Shown: piece by piece, positions 18,901 through 25,208 of the stretch
Layout of the letters: each line of letters opens with the position of its first letter
How positions within the stretch are numbered: the stretch's first letter is position 1
From: an uncultured Collinsella sp.
GTDB taxonomy: Bacteria; Actinomycetota; Coriobacteriia; Coriobacteriales; Coriobacteriaceae
Direction of reading: 5' to 3'
NCBI GenBank assembly: GCA_902492755.1
Contig: CABUNB010000003.1
Coordinates: 14,120-78,119 of the forward strand
Length of the DNA: 64,000 nucleotides
Program-made: the position numbers and the translations under genes
Notes under the pieces: generated by a model
Database searches by the model: none
Seen by the model: only the letters and a program-made list of their open reading frames with translations
What the model was told of the DNA's origin: nothing

Positions 18901-19374
18901 CCAGGTGCCGCCACCGTAGTCGCTATGCTTGTAGAGATCGCTGTTCGTATCGAAGTTGTTGACGTTTTGCCAGAACTTTGCGGCGCCCCACACACTTCCA
19001 TAGCCATCGGTGAGTTTGCTGCTGCCGCCAATGTCACCGCGCTCGACGTTCTCGAGCTTGTCGCGCAGAGTGTAGCGATTGCCATGGCTACCGTTAGCTG
19101 CCATATAGACCTCGCTGCGCGTGGCAAACGTCGTGGGGGTATCAGTGGAATAGGGGCCAACGGTATCGGCCGGAATGTCCTCGCTCGTGCCCAGACCCAG
19201 GGCTTGATAATCCTGCTCGGTCATATCGGTGATTGCGGGCGCGTCTGCCGCCTGGGCAACCTGGGGCGTGGCCGTGAAGCAGGCGACGCTCGTGGCGACC
19301 AACGCAGCAAGCGCCGCCGTCCCAACAAGCGGGATTTTCGACAGCCTACGGATACGGGGGTGTGGAACGTACAT
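15907..19374 (-). CDS. Large secreted surface protein, N-terminal 1155 residues, ending at a frameshift
   Basis: The ATG at 19374 has a GAGG site and opens a signal peptide (basic start, then LVGTAALAALVATSVACFTA, probable cleavage near AQAAD). The mature region has Asp/Gly-rich FG-GAP-like calcium-loop segments (GDVDGDGVDELFV and GDLDRDFCDDLAIV) and a long beta-rich central region. A fibronectin type III domain follows near the end (PAVTGFTANAVDSTSVTFSW). The reading frame stops at 15907 just inside an Ig-like domain. The anchor is encoded in another frame at 15287-15906. It is probably a wall-anchored adhesin or glycan-binding protein; the ligand is unknown. An ORF start 12 codons upstream lacks a ribosome site. 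The upstream region holds the 62-bp array. Confidence 0.85.
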   Translation of the reverse strand: MYVPHPRIRRLSKIPLVGTAALAALVATSVACFTATPQVAQAADAPAITDMTEQDYQALGLGTSEDIPADTVGPYSTDTPTTFATRSEVYMAANGSHGNRYTLRDKLENVERGDIGGSSKLTDGYGSVWGAAKFWQNVNNFDTNSDLYKHSDYGGGTWSYLSNNESSTVLANDNNGFSGIHATSVEFCSDASTGKKSRVAELRAYGDSSSTTIDGKSYAGKVELVLYSFSNGRTRTLDTHLPVTVNTNMMYEGRFKYLDAGYLQEHDAVFDVEAGDVDGDGVDELFVYAGCYVDENGVRKAVVDMYDLEGGNWKQSVVKIDAGNAADYTTHNKGGNDSWTQLQSAPVVSLAAGDLDRDFCDDLAIVVSAPYGKKNIDKSTHCELFSWDASKGALVHVDALGDAGAISLSANGKTMVAANATFGTFAAYDEEGKKTGETVTGLILAGYDWQRSAFDYGASDGSKGLYGALYRYAYFDSESGEFKLSDCKEYRDGLLASYGLMHVPNSAWKDSAQDKRYPCTLAPIALATANLDGLSEQLAVDEVLVGGDVFRDFACNTAQSGAQGLGSMVGTMSMSGQQYNSSNKHDHKGIEQVWISDVKAGSVSGSDRYNESFIAVVGKHRDEDLRKNDDYYWMTASHFSLDENGKVRRGEEQVISESNRRGTTYGTFISLALPDVDNDSVKITYKDRYKVYTNPRVLAVLQDAPYVEDLEQAYGYLVLGGTSYGEEKGTGTSQGYTIGAELGVAVEVQTGPPLVAMNASVDFAAEGCYDYRSERTVSASVSYESHAGEGDKTVLYTIPMVYYEYEIENEETGGKGVMAAPVSLGAQTSVVNVEAYDRIAKQHNMTPLSYFLTNRSGEPGTYQTTLNGETPVGDSFGLGKPGVTRVYTHDGFNGAAAQSGASIEQTIEVEEGKEQELELGLTLNGSVVMGAKLAKHELFGGLCFGANAGFTTGNSSSESTEYGGTVDNLPEAAQGKYGFVWRLGVNAVDVDKFEADSGDKLGTKDTDQFWIVGYDVKDVEMPDAPAVTGFTANAVDSTSVTFSWDDVLANKSGFSYGVGMLQSNAADAVVNSWKIADNTQTSLKWDGLQPNTEYRFAIAAVKNGSTTETGIRSAIITVKTMPDGMTMTVSGPAADAAEGSDLGYDSSVERTAGSP

Positions 19375-19497
19375 GAGGGACCTCGCTTTATTCGAGTGGA
19401 GTGGACTCATTTTTGCAAATGATACGTCCGATGCCCGATATCACGTGTCTCATTTTCGCCAACGGCGTGTCTCATTTTTGAGAATCCGAGATGCCGC

Positions 19498-19729
19498 GGA
19501 AATCTTATCCCAGCTCAAAGGCCATTTCTTGGATGTATTTTCCGTCGAGTGCCTCATCGGGAAACTGCATCCCATTTCAAGCGTCGATTCTGGGACGCAC
19601 TTTCCCCTTAGACCCTCAACCGGAAACCGCATCCCACTTTGAGCGCAAATTCCGGGACGCATTTTTCGAAAGCCTGCCCATCCGGAAAGCACGTCCCACT
19701 TTGGACGCATCCGGGCACGGAACCATCGA
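19498..19729. repeat. Array of four palindromic units with exact 62-bp period
   Basis: Units of 46 bases start at 19498, 19560, 19622 and 19684, exactly 62 bases apart, with 16-base non-identical spacers. The three full units are imperfect palindromes from GGAAA to TTTCC or TTTTC with inner TCCCA/GGGAC blocks; the fourth decays at its right end. Degenerate GTGTCTCATTTT motifs at about 19402-19480 may be older units. Together with the copy at 19758-19886 this fills the 554-base gap between the surface protein and the flavodoxin-like gene. Confidence 0.8.
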
Positions 19730-19757
19730 CCTATCAGGCCTCCCATCAATAAAGAGG

Positions 19758-19886
19758 CGTCCTCCCGGACGGCGGGGCACGAAGTTCATCGCGAGTTCCG
19801 CACGCAAAGAAGGCCACTTAATGTGGCCTTCGTCTTGCGCAGGACTGTAGAGCAGGAAACCTTGTATCCGGCCGCCCGGGAGGACG
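19758..19886 (-). repeat. Nested-palindrome element, CCTGCGCAAGACG family, copy B
   Basis: An inner hairpin AAGGCCAC/GTGGCCTT (19810-19817, 19823-19830) lies within the conserved core shared with 53200-53342 (CGCGAGTTCCGCACGCAAAG and CTTGCGCAGGACTGTAGAG on the plus strand). Outer arms 19758-19768 and 19876-19886 (CGTCCTCCCGG) pair, and pairing continues inward with mismatches. The arms differ from those of copy C. Confidence 0.8.
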
Positions 19887-19928
19887 TTTCATTTAGAAAG
19901 ATGGACCGACCGCCGTCAGCGATGGGAG

Positions 19929-20480
19929 CTACTCCCCCAGCACGGCCTTTTTGGCGGCTGCAGCCATGTTGTCCAGATCTTCCTTGGTGGGGTGATCCTT
20001 TGCGGCGACCCAGTTATCGAGCAGCATCTTAAAGCGGACATTGTCGGGATCTTGCTCGAGCATGGCCTCGTAGCGCTGCTTGACCGCGGGACCCATCTTG
20101 CCCTGGCACATTGCCCAACCCACAAGCTCGGCATCCTCAGCCAAATTGGAGGTCACACGATCGATAATCTGCTGATAATAGCTCTGGTCGGCGCCAAAGC
20201 CGCAGGTGCCAAACAGGAACACGCGCTTGCCGTGCAAGGCGGAGAGCAACGCCGCGACAGAAGGTGTGCACGCGCCCTTGTCGCACCAAAAACCGACGAG
20301 CACCGTGTCGGCCGCGCAGGCGCCCTGCGCCTCGAGCGCAACCTGATCTGCATCCGCATCGTCGCTCAACGCCGCGGCATGGACAAACTCAACGCCCGCA
20401 GCCTGCAGAGCGCGCTTGATCGCACCCGAAACCATCCTGGTATTACCGCTCTTGCTGTTAACCACCAAAGAGCACGTCAT
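19929..20480 (-). CDS. Flavodoxin-family protein
   Basis: A 183-residue protein starting CSLVVNSKSGNTRMVSGAIK, in which SKSGNT is the flavodoxin-type phosphate-binding loop for FMN. VLVGFWCDKGACTPSV and FLFGTCGFGAD match the loops around the isoalloxazine ring in flavodoxin-like proteins of gut anaerobes. The last 45 residues are an added helical tail. It is probably a small electron carrier or NADPH-independent flavoprotein; its partner is unknown. The ATG at 20480 is used; a GTG two codons earlier lies closer to the GAGG site and is an alternative. Confidence 0.82.
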   Translation of the reverse strand: MTCSLVVNSKSGNTRMVSGAIKRALQAAGVEFVHAAALSDDADADQVALEAQGACAADTVLVGFWCDKGACTPSVAALLSALHGKRVFLFGTCGFGADQSYYQQIIDRVTSNLAEDAELVGWAMCQGKMGPAVKQRYEAMLEQDPDNVRFKMLLDNWVAAKDHPTKEDLDNMAAAAKKAVLGE

Positions 20481-20607
20481 AGTCACGTTGCCTCGTTTCC
20501 CCCAAAACTAAAGCCACTAATGCAATTTATTAGATGAATATCTTAGTACTAACGTGACAGATGTAAACCACCGTCTGTCGATTGATTAATTTGCCCCACG
20601 GGCTTGC

Positions 20608-22467
20608 TCACTGGGCGAACTGGCTGCGGTAGAGCTCGGCATAGAAGCCGTCTGCCGCCAGCAGCTCGTCGTGCGTGCCGCGCTCGATAATTTCGCCGTC
20701 GCGCATCACCAGAATGCAGTCGGCGTTGCGGATGGTGCTCAGGCGGTGCGCCACGACAAAGCTTGTGCGGCCGGCCATGAGCTCGTCGAATGCCGCCTGA
20801 ACCTGCAGCTCGGTGCGGGTATCGATGCTCGAGGTCGCCTCGTCCAGCAGCAGAATCGCCGGGTCGGTGAGCATGACGCGCGCGATGCACAGCAGCTGTT
20901 TTTGACCCTGGCTAAACGTGCCGCCGTCCTCGCCAATCACCGTATCGTAGCCGCCTGGCAGCTGAACGATAAACTTGTGCGCATGCGCGCGCTTGGCGGC
21001 TTCGATAACTTGTTCGCGCGTAGCATCGGGACAACCGTAGGCGATGTTTTCGGCCACGGTGCCCTCGAACAGCCAGGTATCTTGCAACACCATGCCAAAG
21101 GCGCGGCGCAGGCTTGCGCGCGTGTAGTCACGCGAGGAACGGCCATCGACCGCAATGCGACCGGCATCGATATCGTAAAAACGCAGCAGCAAATTGATGA
21201 GCGTTGTCTTGCCGCAGCCCGTAGGACCGACCAGGGCAAAGCGCATGCCGGGCTTAGCCTCGATGCAGATATCCTGCAGCAGTTTGCGGTCGGGAACGTA
21301 GCTAAAGTCCACGTGCTCAAAGGTCACCTCACCCTGCGGGGCGGCAAGTTCCACGGCATCCGCCGCATCGGGCTCCTGCTCGCGCGCATCGAGCAGCGCA
21401 AACATGCGGCGCGCCGAAGCATACGCCGTCTGGATTTGTGTGATGACGTTGGTGACCTCGTTGAATGGCTTTGTGTACTGGTTGGCGTAGGACAGGAAAA
21501 TCTGCACGCCGCCCACCGTAAGCGCCGCCGGCACGCCCGTGATCACGCCCACGCAACCGATCACGGCGACCACGGCATAGATGATGTTGTTGATAAAGCG
21601 CGTACCGGGATTGGAAAGCGAGCCCATAAACTGCGCGCGCTCACCTGCCGTATAGAGCTCGGCGTTAAGGGCATCGAAGCGCTGCTGAGCGTGCGGGCCG
21701 TAGGCGAAGGCGTCCACGAGCTTTTGCTCACCCACATACTCCTCGATATGACCGCCAAGCTGGCCTTGGATGCGCTGCTGTGCCGTAAAGCTCTTGTTGG
21801 AAAGCTTGGCGATGGCGCCGGCTGCAAAAATGGAAAGCGGCGTGACGAGCACCACCACAAGCGTCATGGTCAGGTTAATGGAGAGCATAAACGCGAGCGT
21901 GCCAACGATGGTGATGACGCCGGTAAAGAGCTGGGTAAAGCCCTGCAGCAGACCATCGCCCACCTGATCGACGTCGTTGACCACGCGGCTCATAAGGTCG
22001 CCGTGGGCATGGCTGTCGATAAAGCTGAGCGACATGCGGCTGAGCTTGTCGCTCGCCTCCACGCGCATGTCGCGCACCGTTTCGTAGGACAGGCGGTTGA
22101 CGCAGTAGCCCTGCAGCCACTGGAAGGCCGCCGCGCCCACCACGACAATCGCGAGCTTGGTAACGAGCGGCAGCAGCGCGTCAAAGTCCACCTGCCCGGC
22201 GGCAACGATGAGGTCGATGCCCTCGCCGATGAGGATGGGCGTGTAGAGCTGCAAGATCACCGAGATGGCAGCGCTCACAAACGACGCCGTAAACGAAATG
22301 CGATGCGGACGGACGTAGCACAGCAGGCGGCGAGTTACCGCGCCCACGGGGTAGCGCTCGGGGTCGCCAGGCTGACGCGGGCCGTCACCCAAGTCGTTGA
22401 GGCTATCGTTGCCGGACACGTTGGCCGTCATCGTGGCGACCGAACCGGAAGAAGTATACGGATTCAT
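20608..22467 (-). CDS. Heterodimeric ABC exporter subunit (catalytic Walker B, degenerate signature)
   Basis: A 619-residue half transporter: six membrane helices (about 50-340) and an ATPase domain with Walker A GPTGCGKTT, signature FSQGQKQ and Walker B AILLLDEATSS. The glutamate after Walker B is intact, but the ABC signature has SQGQ in place of SGGQ. Its ATG directly follows the stop of the partner at 22468. The pair fits the TM287/288-type heterodimer in which one ATP site is degenerate. Substrates of this family range from drugs to lipids and peptides; none can be assigned here. An N-terminal extension of about 40 polar residues precedes the first helix. Confidence 0.93.
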   Translation of the reverse strand: MNPYTSSGSVATMTANVSGNDSLNDLGDGPRQPGDPERYPVGAVTRRLLCYVRPHRISFTASFVSAAISVILQLYTPILIGEGIDLIVAAGQVDFDALLPLVTKLAIVVVGAAAFQWLQGYCVNRLSYETVRDMRVEASDKLSRMSLSFIDSHAHGDLMSRVVNDVDQVGDGLLQGFTQLFTGVITIVGTLAFMLSINLTMTLVVVLVTPLSIFAAGAIAKLSNKSFTAQQRIQGQLGGHIEEYVGEQKLVDAFAYGPHAQQRFDALNAELYTAGERAQFMGSLSNPGTRFINNIIYAVVAVIGCVGVITGVPAALTVGGVQIFLSYANQYTKPFNEVTNVITQIQTAYASARRMFALLDAREQEPDAADAVELAAPQGEVTFEHVDFSYVPDRKLLQDICIEAKPGMRFALVGPTGCGKTTLINLLLRFYDIDAGRIAVDGRSSRDYTRASLRRAFGMVLQDTWLFEGTVAENIAYGCPDATREQVIEAAKRAHAHKFIVQLPGGYDTVIGEDGGTFSQGQKQLLCIARVMLTDPAILLLDEATSSIDTRTELQVQAAFDELMAGRTSFVVAHRLSTIRNADCILVMRDGEIIERGTHDELLAADGFYAELYRSQFAQ

Positions 22468-24330
22468 TTAGCAGCCCTCCTTTGCGCAAGTGGATGCCGG
22501 GGCGGGCACGGGGCTTGGGGCGAGCGCGGGCGCTGCGCCCCCCTGCTGACCCTCGAGCTCCTCGCGACGCAGCTGCGACTGGCAGATCTCGCGGTAGAGC
22601 TGGCAGGTCGCGTACAGCTCATCGTGCGCGCCCAGGCCCGCGACCGAACCGTGATCGAGCACGCAGATCATGTCGGCATCGCGCACGGTCGAGACGCGCT
22701 GGCTCACGATCACCGTGGTCAGTGGGAGCCCGCCCGCGGCGGCACCGCGTACGCTGCGCTCGCGGATGGCGTGGCGAAGCGCCGCGTCGGTCTTAAAGTC
22801 GAGCGCCGAGGCGGAGTCGTCCATAATCAGGATTTGCGGCGAGCCAACCAGAGCACGCGCAATGGTCAGGCGCTGGCGCTGACCGCCGCTGAAGTTCTTG
22901 CCGCCCGCCTCGACCGGTGCGTCCAGGCCTTGGGGCTTGTTGCGCACGAATTCGCTGGCCTGCGCCATATCGAGCGCCGCCCAGAGCTCCTCGTCGGTCG
23001 CCGCCTCGTCGCGCCAGGTCAGGTTGCTGCGGATAGTGCCGCTCACCAGCGACGCGCGCTGAGGAACGGTCGCGACCACACGGCGCAGCTGGTCGAGCGG
23101 CCAGGTGCGCACGTCGGCGCCCATCACGTTCACGCTGCCGGTGCCCGCATCGTACAGGCGCGGGATAAGCGAGACGAGCGTGGACTTGCCGCTGCCCGTG
23201 CCGCCGATGATGCCGAGTGTTTTGCCCAGCGGGAGTTCCAGCGTCACATCGCTCACGGCATTTGCCGCGCCCACGCCAAACGAAAAGCTCGCATGGTCAA
23301 AGCTCAGCGCGGAGACCGGGGCGTCGACGTCCGTCGCCGGTGCCTGGGGCAGTGCGACCGGCTCGTTGCCCTCGTCAGCGATGCTCGGCACGCAATTGAG
23401 CACCTCGTTGATACGCGACGCACTGGCGCTCGCCTTGGTAAAGACCACGACCAGGTTGGCGACGTACACGATGGAAGTGAGCGTCTGCGTCATGTAGTTC
23501 ACAAACGCCATGACCTGGCCCTGCGTAAGCTCACCCACGTTGACCTGGATGCCGCCCACCCACAGGATGGCACACACGCCCAGGTTCATCACCAAAAACG
23601 TTACGGGGTTAAGGATCGACGAGAGCTTGCCCACCGCGATGGCGACATGCGCCTGATCGTCGGCGGCTTGGGCAAAGCGCTCACGCTCGTGATCTTCGCG
23701 TACAAAGGCGCGAACCACGCGAGCGCCCGAAAGCCCCTCGCGGCAAATGAGCGCAATGCGGTCGAGCTTTGCCTGCAGCTGCTTGTAATACGGAATGCAG
23801 CGCGCCATGACAAACCAAAACACCAGGCCGATGGCGGGCGTGCAGATCAAAAAGATCATGCCGAGCTTAAGGTCGATGGCAAGGGCCGCGACCATGGAGC
23901 CCACCGCCAGGAAGGGCCAGCGAATGAGCATGCGCACGCCCAGCGCCACAGCGAGCTGCACCTGGTTGACATCGTTGGTGATACGCGTGATGAGCGACGG
24001 CGTGCCAAAGCGGTCGAGCTCGGCATAGCTCAGCTTATTGATGTGCTCGTAGAGCGCGCCGCGGATGTCGGTGCCCATGCCCTGCGAGGTGAGCGCCGCC
24101 ATCTTTTGGCAGACGAGCGTAAACGAGATGCCGATCACAGCCATGGCGGCGAGCACCACGCCGTAACGGACGACGGCGTTCACATCGTGCGCGCCGACGC
24201 CCTTATCAATCATCTGGGCAATCACCAGCGGCGTAAGCAGGTCAAAGATCACTTCGATCAACTTGCACGCAGGGCCAATCACCATATATCGGCGAAACTT
24301 GCCACCAAAACGCCTGAGCAACTCAATCAT
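22468..24330 (-). CDS. Heterodimeric ABC exporter subunit (degenerate Walker B)
   Basis: A 620-residue half transporter and the first gene of the pair. It has six helices (about 15-310), Walker A GGTGSGKST, a canonical signature FSGGQRQRL and Walker B ILIMDDSASALD, with Asp where the catalytic glutamate should be. Combined with the partner's altered signature, this predicts one active and one inactive ATP site. The ATG at 24330 has an AGGGAG site; the ORF start 11 codons upstream does not. The C-terminal 35 residues are low-complexity Pro/Ala. No regulator lies next to it, unlike the similar pair at 31809-35559. Confidence 0.93.
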   Translation of the reverse strand: MIELLRRFGGKFRRYMVIGPACKLIEVIFDLLTPLVIAQMIDKGVGAHDVNAVVRYGVVLAAMAVIGISFTLVCQKMAALTSQGMGTDIRGALYEHINKLSYAELDRFGTPSLITRITNDVNQVQLAVALGVRMLIRWPFLAVGSMVAALAIDLKLGMIFLICTPAIGLVFWFVMARCIPYYKQLQAKLDRIALICREGLSGARVVRAFVREDHERERFAQAADDQAHVAIAVGKLSSILNPVTFLVMNLGVCAILWVGGIQVNVGELTQGQVMAFVNYMTQTLTSIVYVANLVVVFTKASASASRINEVLNCVPSIADEGNEPVALPQAPATDVDAPVSALSFDHASFSFGVGAANAVSDVTLELPLGKTLGIIGGTGSGKSTLVSLIPRLYDAGTGSVNVMGADVRTWPLDQLRRVVATVPQRASLVSGTIRSNLTWRDEAATDEELWAALDMAQASEFVRNKPQGLDAPVEAGGKNFSGGQRQRLTIARALVGSPQILIMDDSASALDFKTDAALRHAIRERSVRGAAAGGLPLTTVIVSQRVSTVRDADMICVLDHGSVAGLGAHDELYATCQLYREICQSQLRREELEGQQGGAAPALAPSPVPAPASTCAKEGC

Positions 24331-24550
24331 AACAAGGCGCTCCCTATCATCATCTCTCTTCAATCTGATTCATGATAGTACGGAGAGCCCTGGAAATGCG
24401 TAAGCAACTCGTTACAGATGTAAGGGCAACGGTCACTAGCGCCCAAGGCACGTAGCAGCCGATGTTTTGGCAACGCCAGCGAGTTCCACTAAGCACGGGA
24501 TTGAATTGTTCAGATAAACGCGCCTTTACGGGTGATTTTTGGACGACGGG

Positions 24551-24644
24551 GGCCGGCCGGCGGCGAAGTGTTTGGTAGTCGAGCGATCCCGCAGGCAAAG
24601 CCGAGGACCAGCGAGACACCAAATACCTCGCCGCCGGCCGGGCC
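24551..24644. repeat. Long GC-rich hairpin downstream of SRP RNA
   Basis: Arms 24551-24576 and 24618-24644 (GGCCGGCCGGCGGCG at the base) pair with few mismatches, and the centre pairs again around GGCAAAGCC. Almost the whole 94 bases fold back on themselves. It lies 26 bases past the 3' end of ffs on its transcribed strand. There is no clear T run, so simple termination is uncertain. The other 220 bases of the 340-base gap (24331-24550) show nothing I can assign. Confidence 0.7.
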
Positions 24645-24670
24645 ATGTCGCGGCACCAAAAAGCGCCCGT

Positions 24671-24771
24671 GCGCTCGATGGATTCGGATGCCCGACAGAG
24701 GCTCCTTATGGCTGCTTCCTTCCGGACCTGACCAGATTCGGAACATGTCGTCATCCGAACCCATCGAACGC
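24671..24771 (-). ncRNA. ffs: Signal recognition particle RNA, small (4.5S) type
   Basis: The minus strand contains the near-invariant SRP Alu-less core: CTGGTCAGGTCCGGAAGG, followed by AAGCAGCC, as in 4.5S RNA. The ends form a continuous 20-bp stem (one arm at 24752-24771, the other at 24671-24690) with only G-U wobbles. The RNA is therefore about 101 nt, a small bacterial SRP RNA with the domain IV loop that binds Ffh and carries the GGAA tetraloop. The ends are taken from the stem; true processing ends may differ by a few bases. It stands alone, flanked by palindromic elements. Confidence 0.93.
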
Positions 24772-24820
24772 GCTAGGCGCTCGGTATATCTTACCTGCTC
24801 CCGCCCGATGGGGCAAGATA

Positions 24821-24894
24821 GCTAATTTGGAACGGGGCTTTTTGACTACTCGGGCAATCAGATCGACAAGTAGCCAAAATAGCCCCGTTCCAAA
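24821..24894. repeat. Palindromic element, AATTTGGGACGGGGCT family, copy 1
   Basis: TTTGGAACGGGGCT (from 24826) pairs with AGCCCCGTTCCAAA (ending 24894), extending inward to CTACT/AGTAG. A shorter relative is at 37352-37390. It is one of three adjacent elements filling the 437-base gap between ffs and the tadA fusion. Confidence 0.8.
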
Positions 24895-24913
24895 AAGACT
24901 GGTCTGACGCTGC

Positions 24914-25073
24914 GCCACGAAAAGGGCCTATCTACTACGTTTTGGTCGCAGGGGTCAACCATAGCGTGCTTTTTCGAAAAGCGGCAAGCTCTCTACCTGC
25001 TGTTTTTATTTCCCAAATTCCGGGATGGTCGAGGGCACCCGGTTAAACGTAGTAGATGGTCGCCTTTCGTGGC
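24914..25073. repeat. 160-bp element with 29-bp terminal inverted repeats
   Basis: GCCACGAAA...ATCTACTACGTTT at 24914-24942 matches the complement of 25045-25073 at 25 of 29 positions. The centre is AT-richer than its surroundings and codes for nothing. Size and terminal repeats resemble a miniature inverted-repeat transposable element. I see no target duplication at its ends. Confidence 0.65.
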
Positions 25074-25125
25074 AGGCGGTCCGGCTCGAGACCCAAGGTA
25101 GCCAACCTCGAATGGCCATTCTCGA

Positions 25126-25192
25126 AGTTGCGGTGGAATACGGACTGAATTGGCACCTTAAAGGCAAAAACACTCCGTATTTCACCGCAACT
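25126..25192. repeat. Palindromic element, GTTGCGGTG family, copy 2
   Basis: The arms AGTTGCGGTGGAATACGG (25126-25143) and 25175-25192 are identical to those at 6663-6729, while the centre differs. It lies just past the stop of the tadA fusion gene and may double as its terminator. Confidence 0.82.
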
Positions 25193-25208
25193 TATAGAGA
25201 GATGGGTT

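Noticed and set aside
19498..19729. A CRISPR array, because of regular repeats and 16-base spacers.
   Set aside because: The repeats diverge strongly, spacers are too short, each unit is a full palindrome, and no cas gene is present.
20671..24375. A 1234-codon plus-strand frame.
   Set aside because: It is antisense to two clear ABC exporter genes and has His/Arg-rich shadow composition with no domain.
24510..24764. An 84-codon minus-strand frame across ffs and the GC-rich hairpin.
   Set aside because: It overlaps the SRP RNA and the fold-back; its apparent protein is a by-product of the palindrome.
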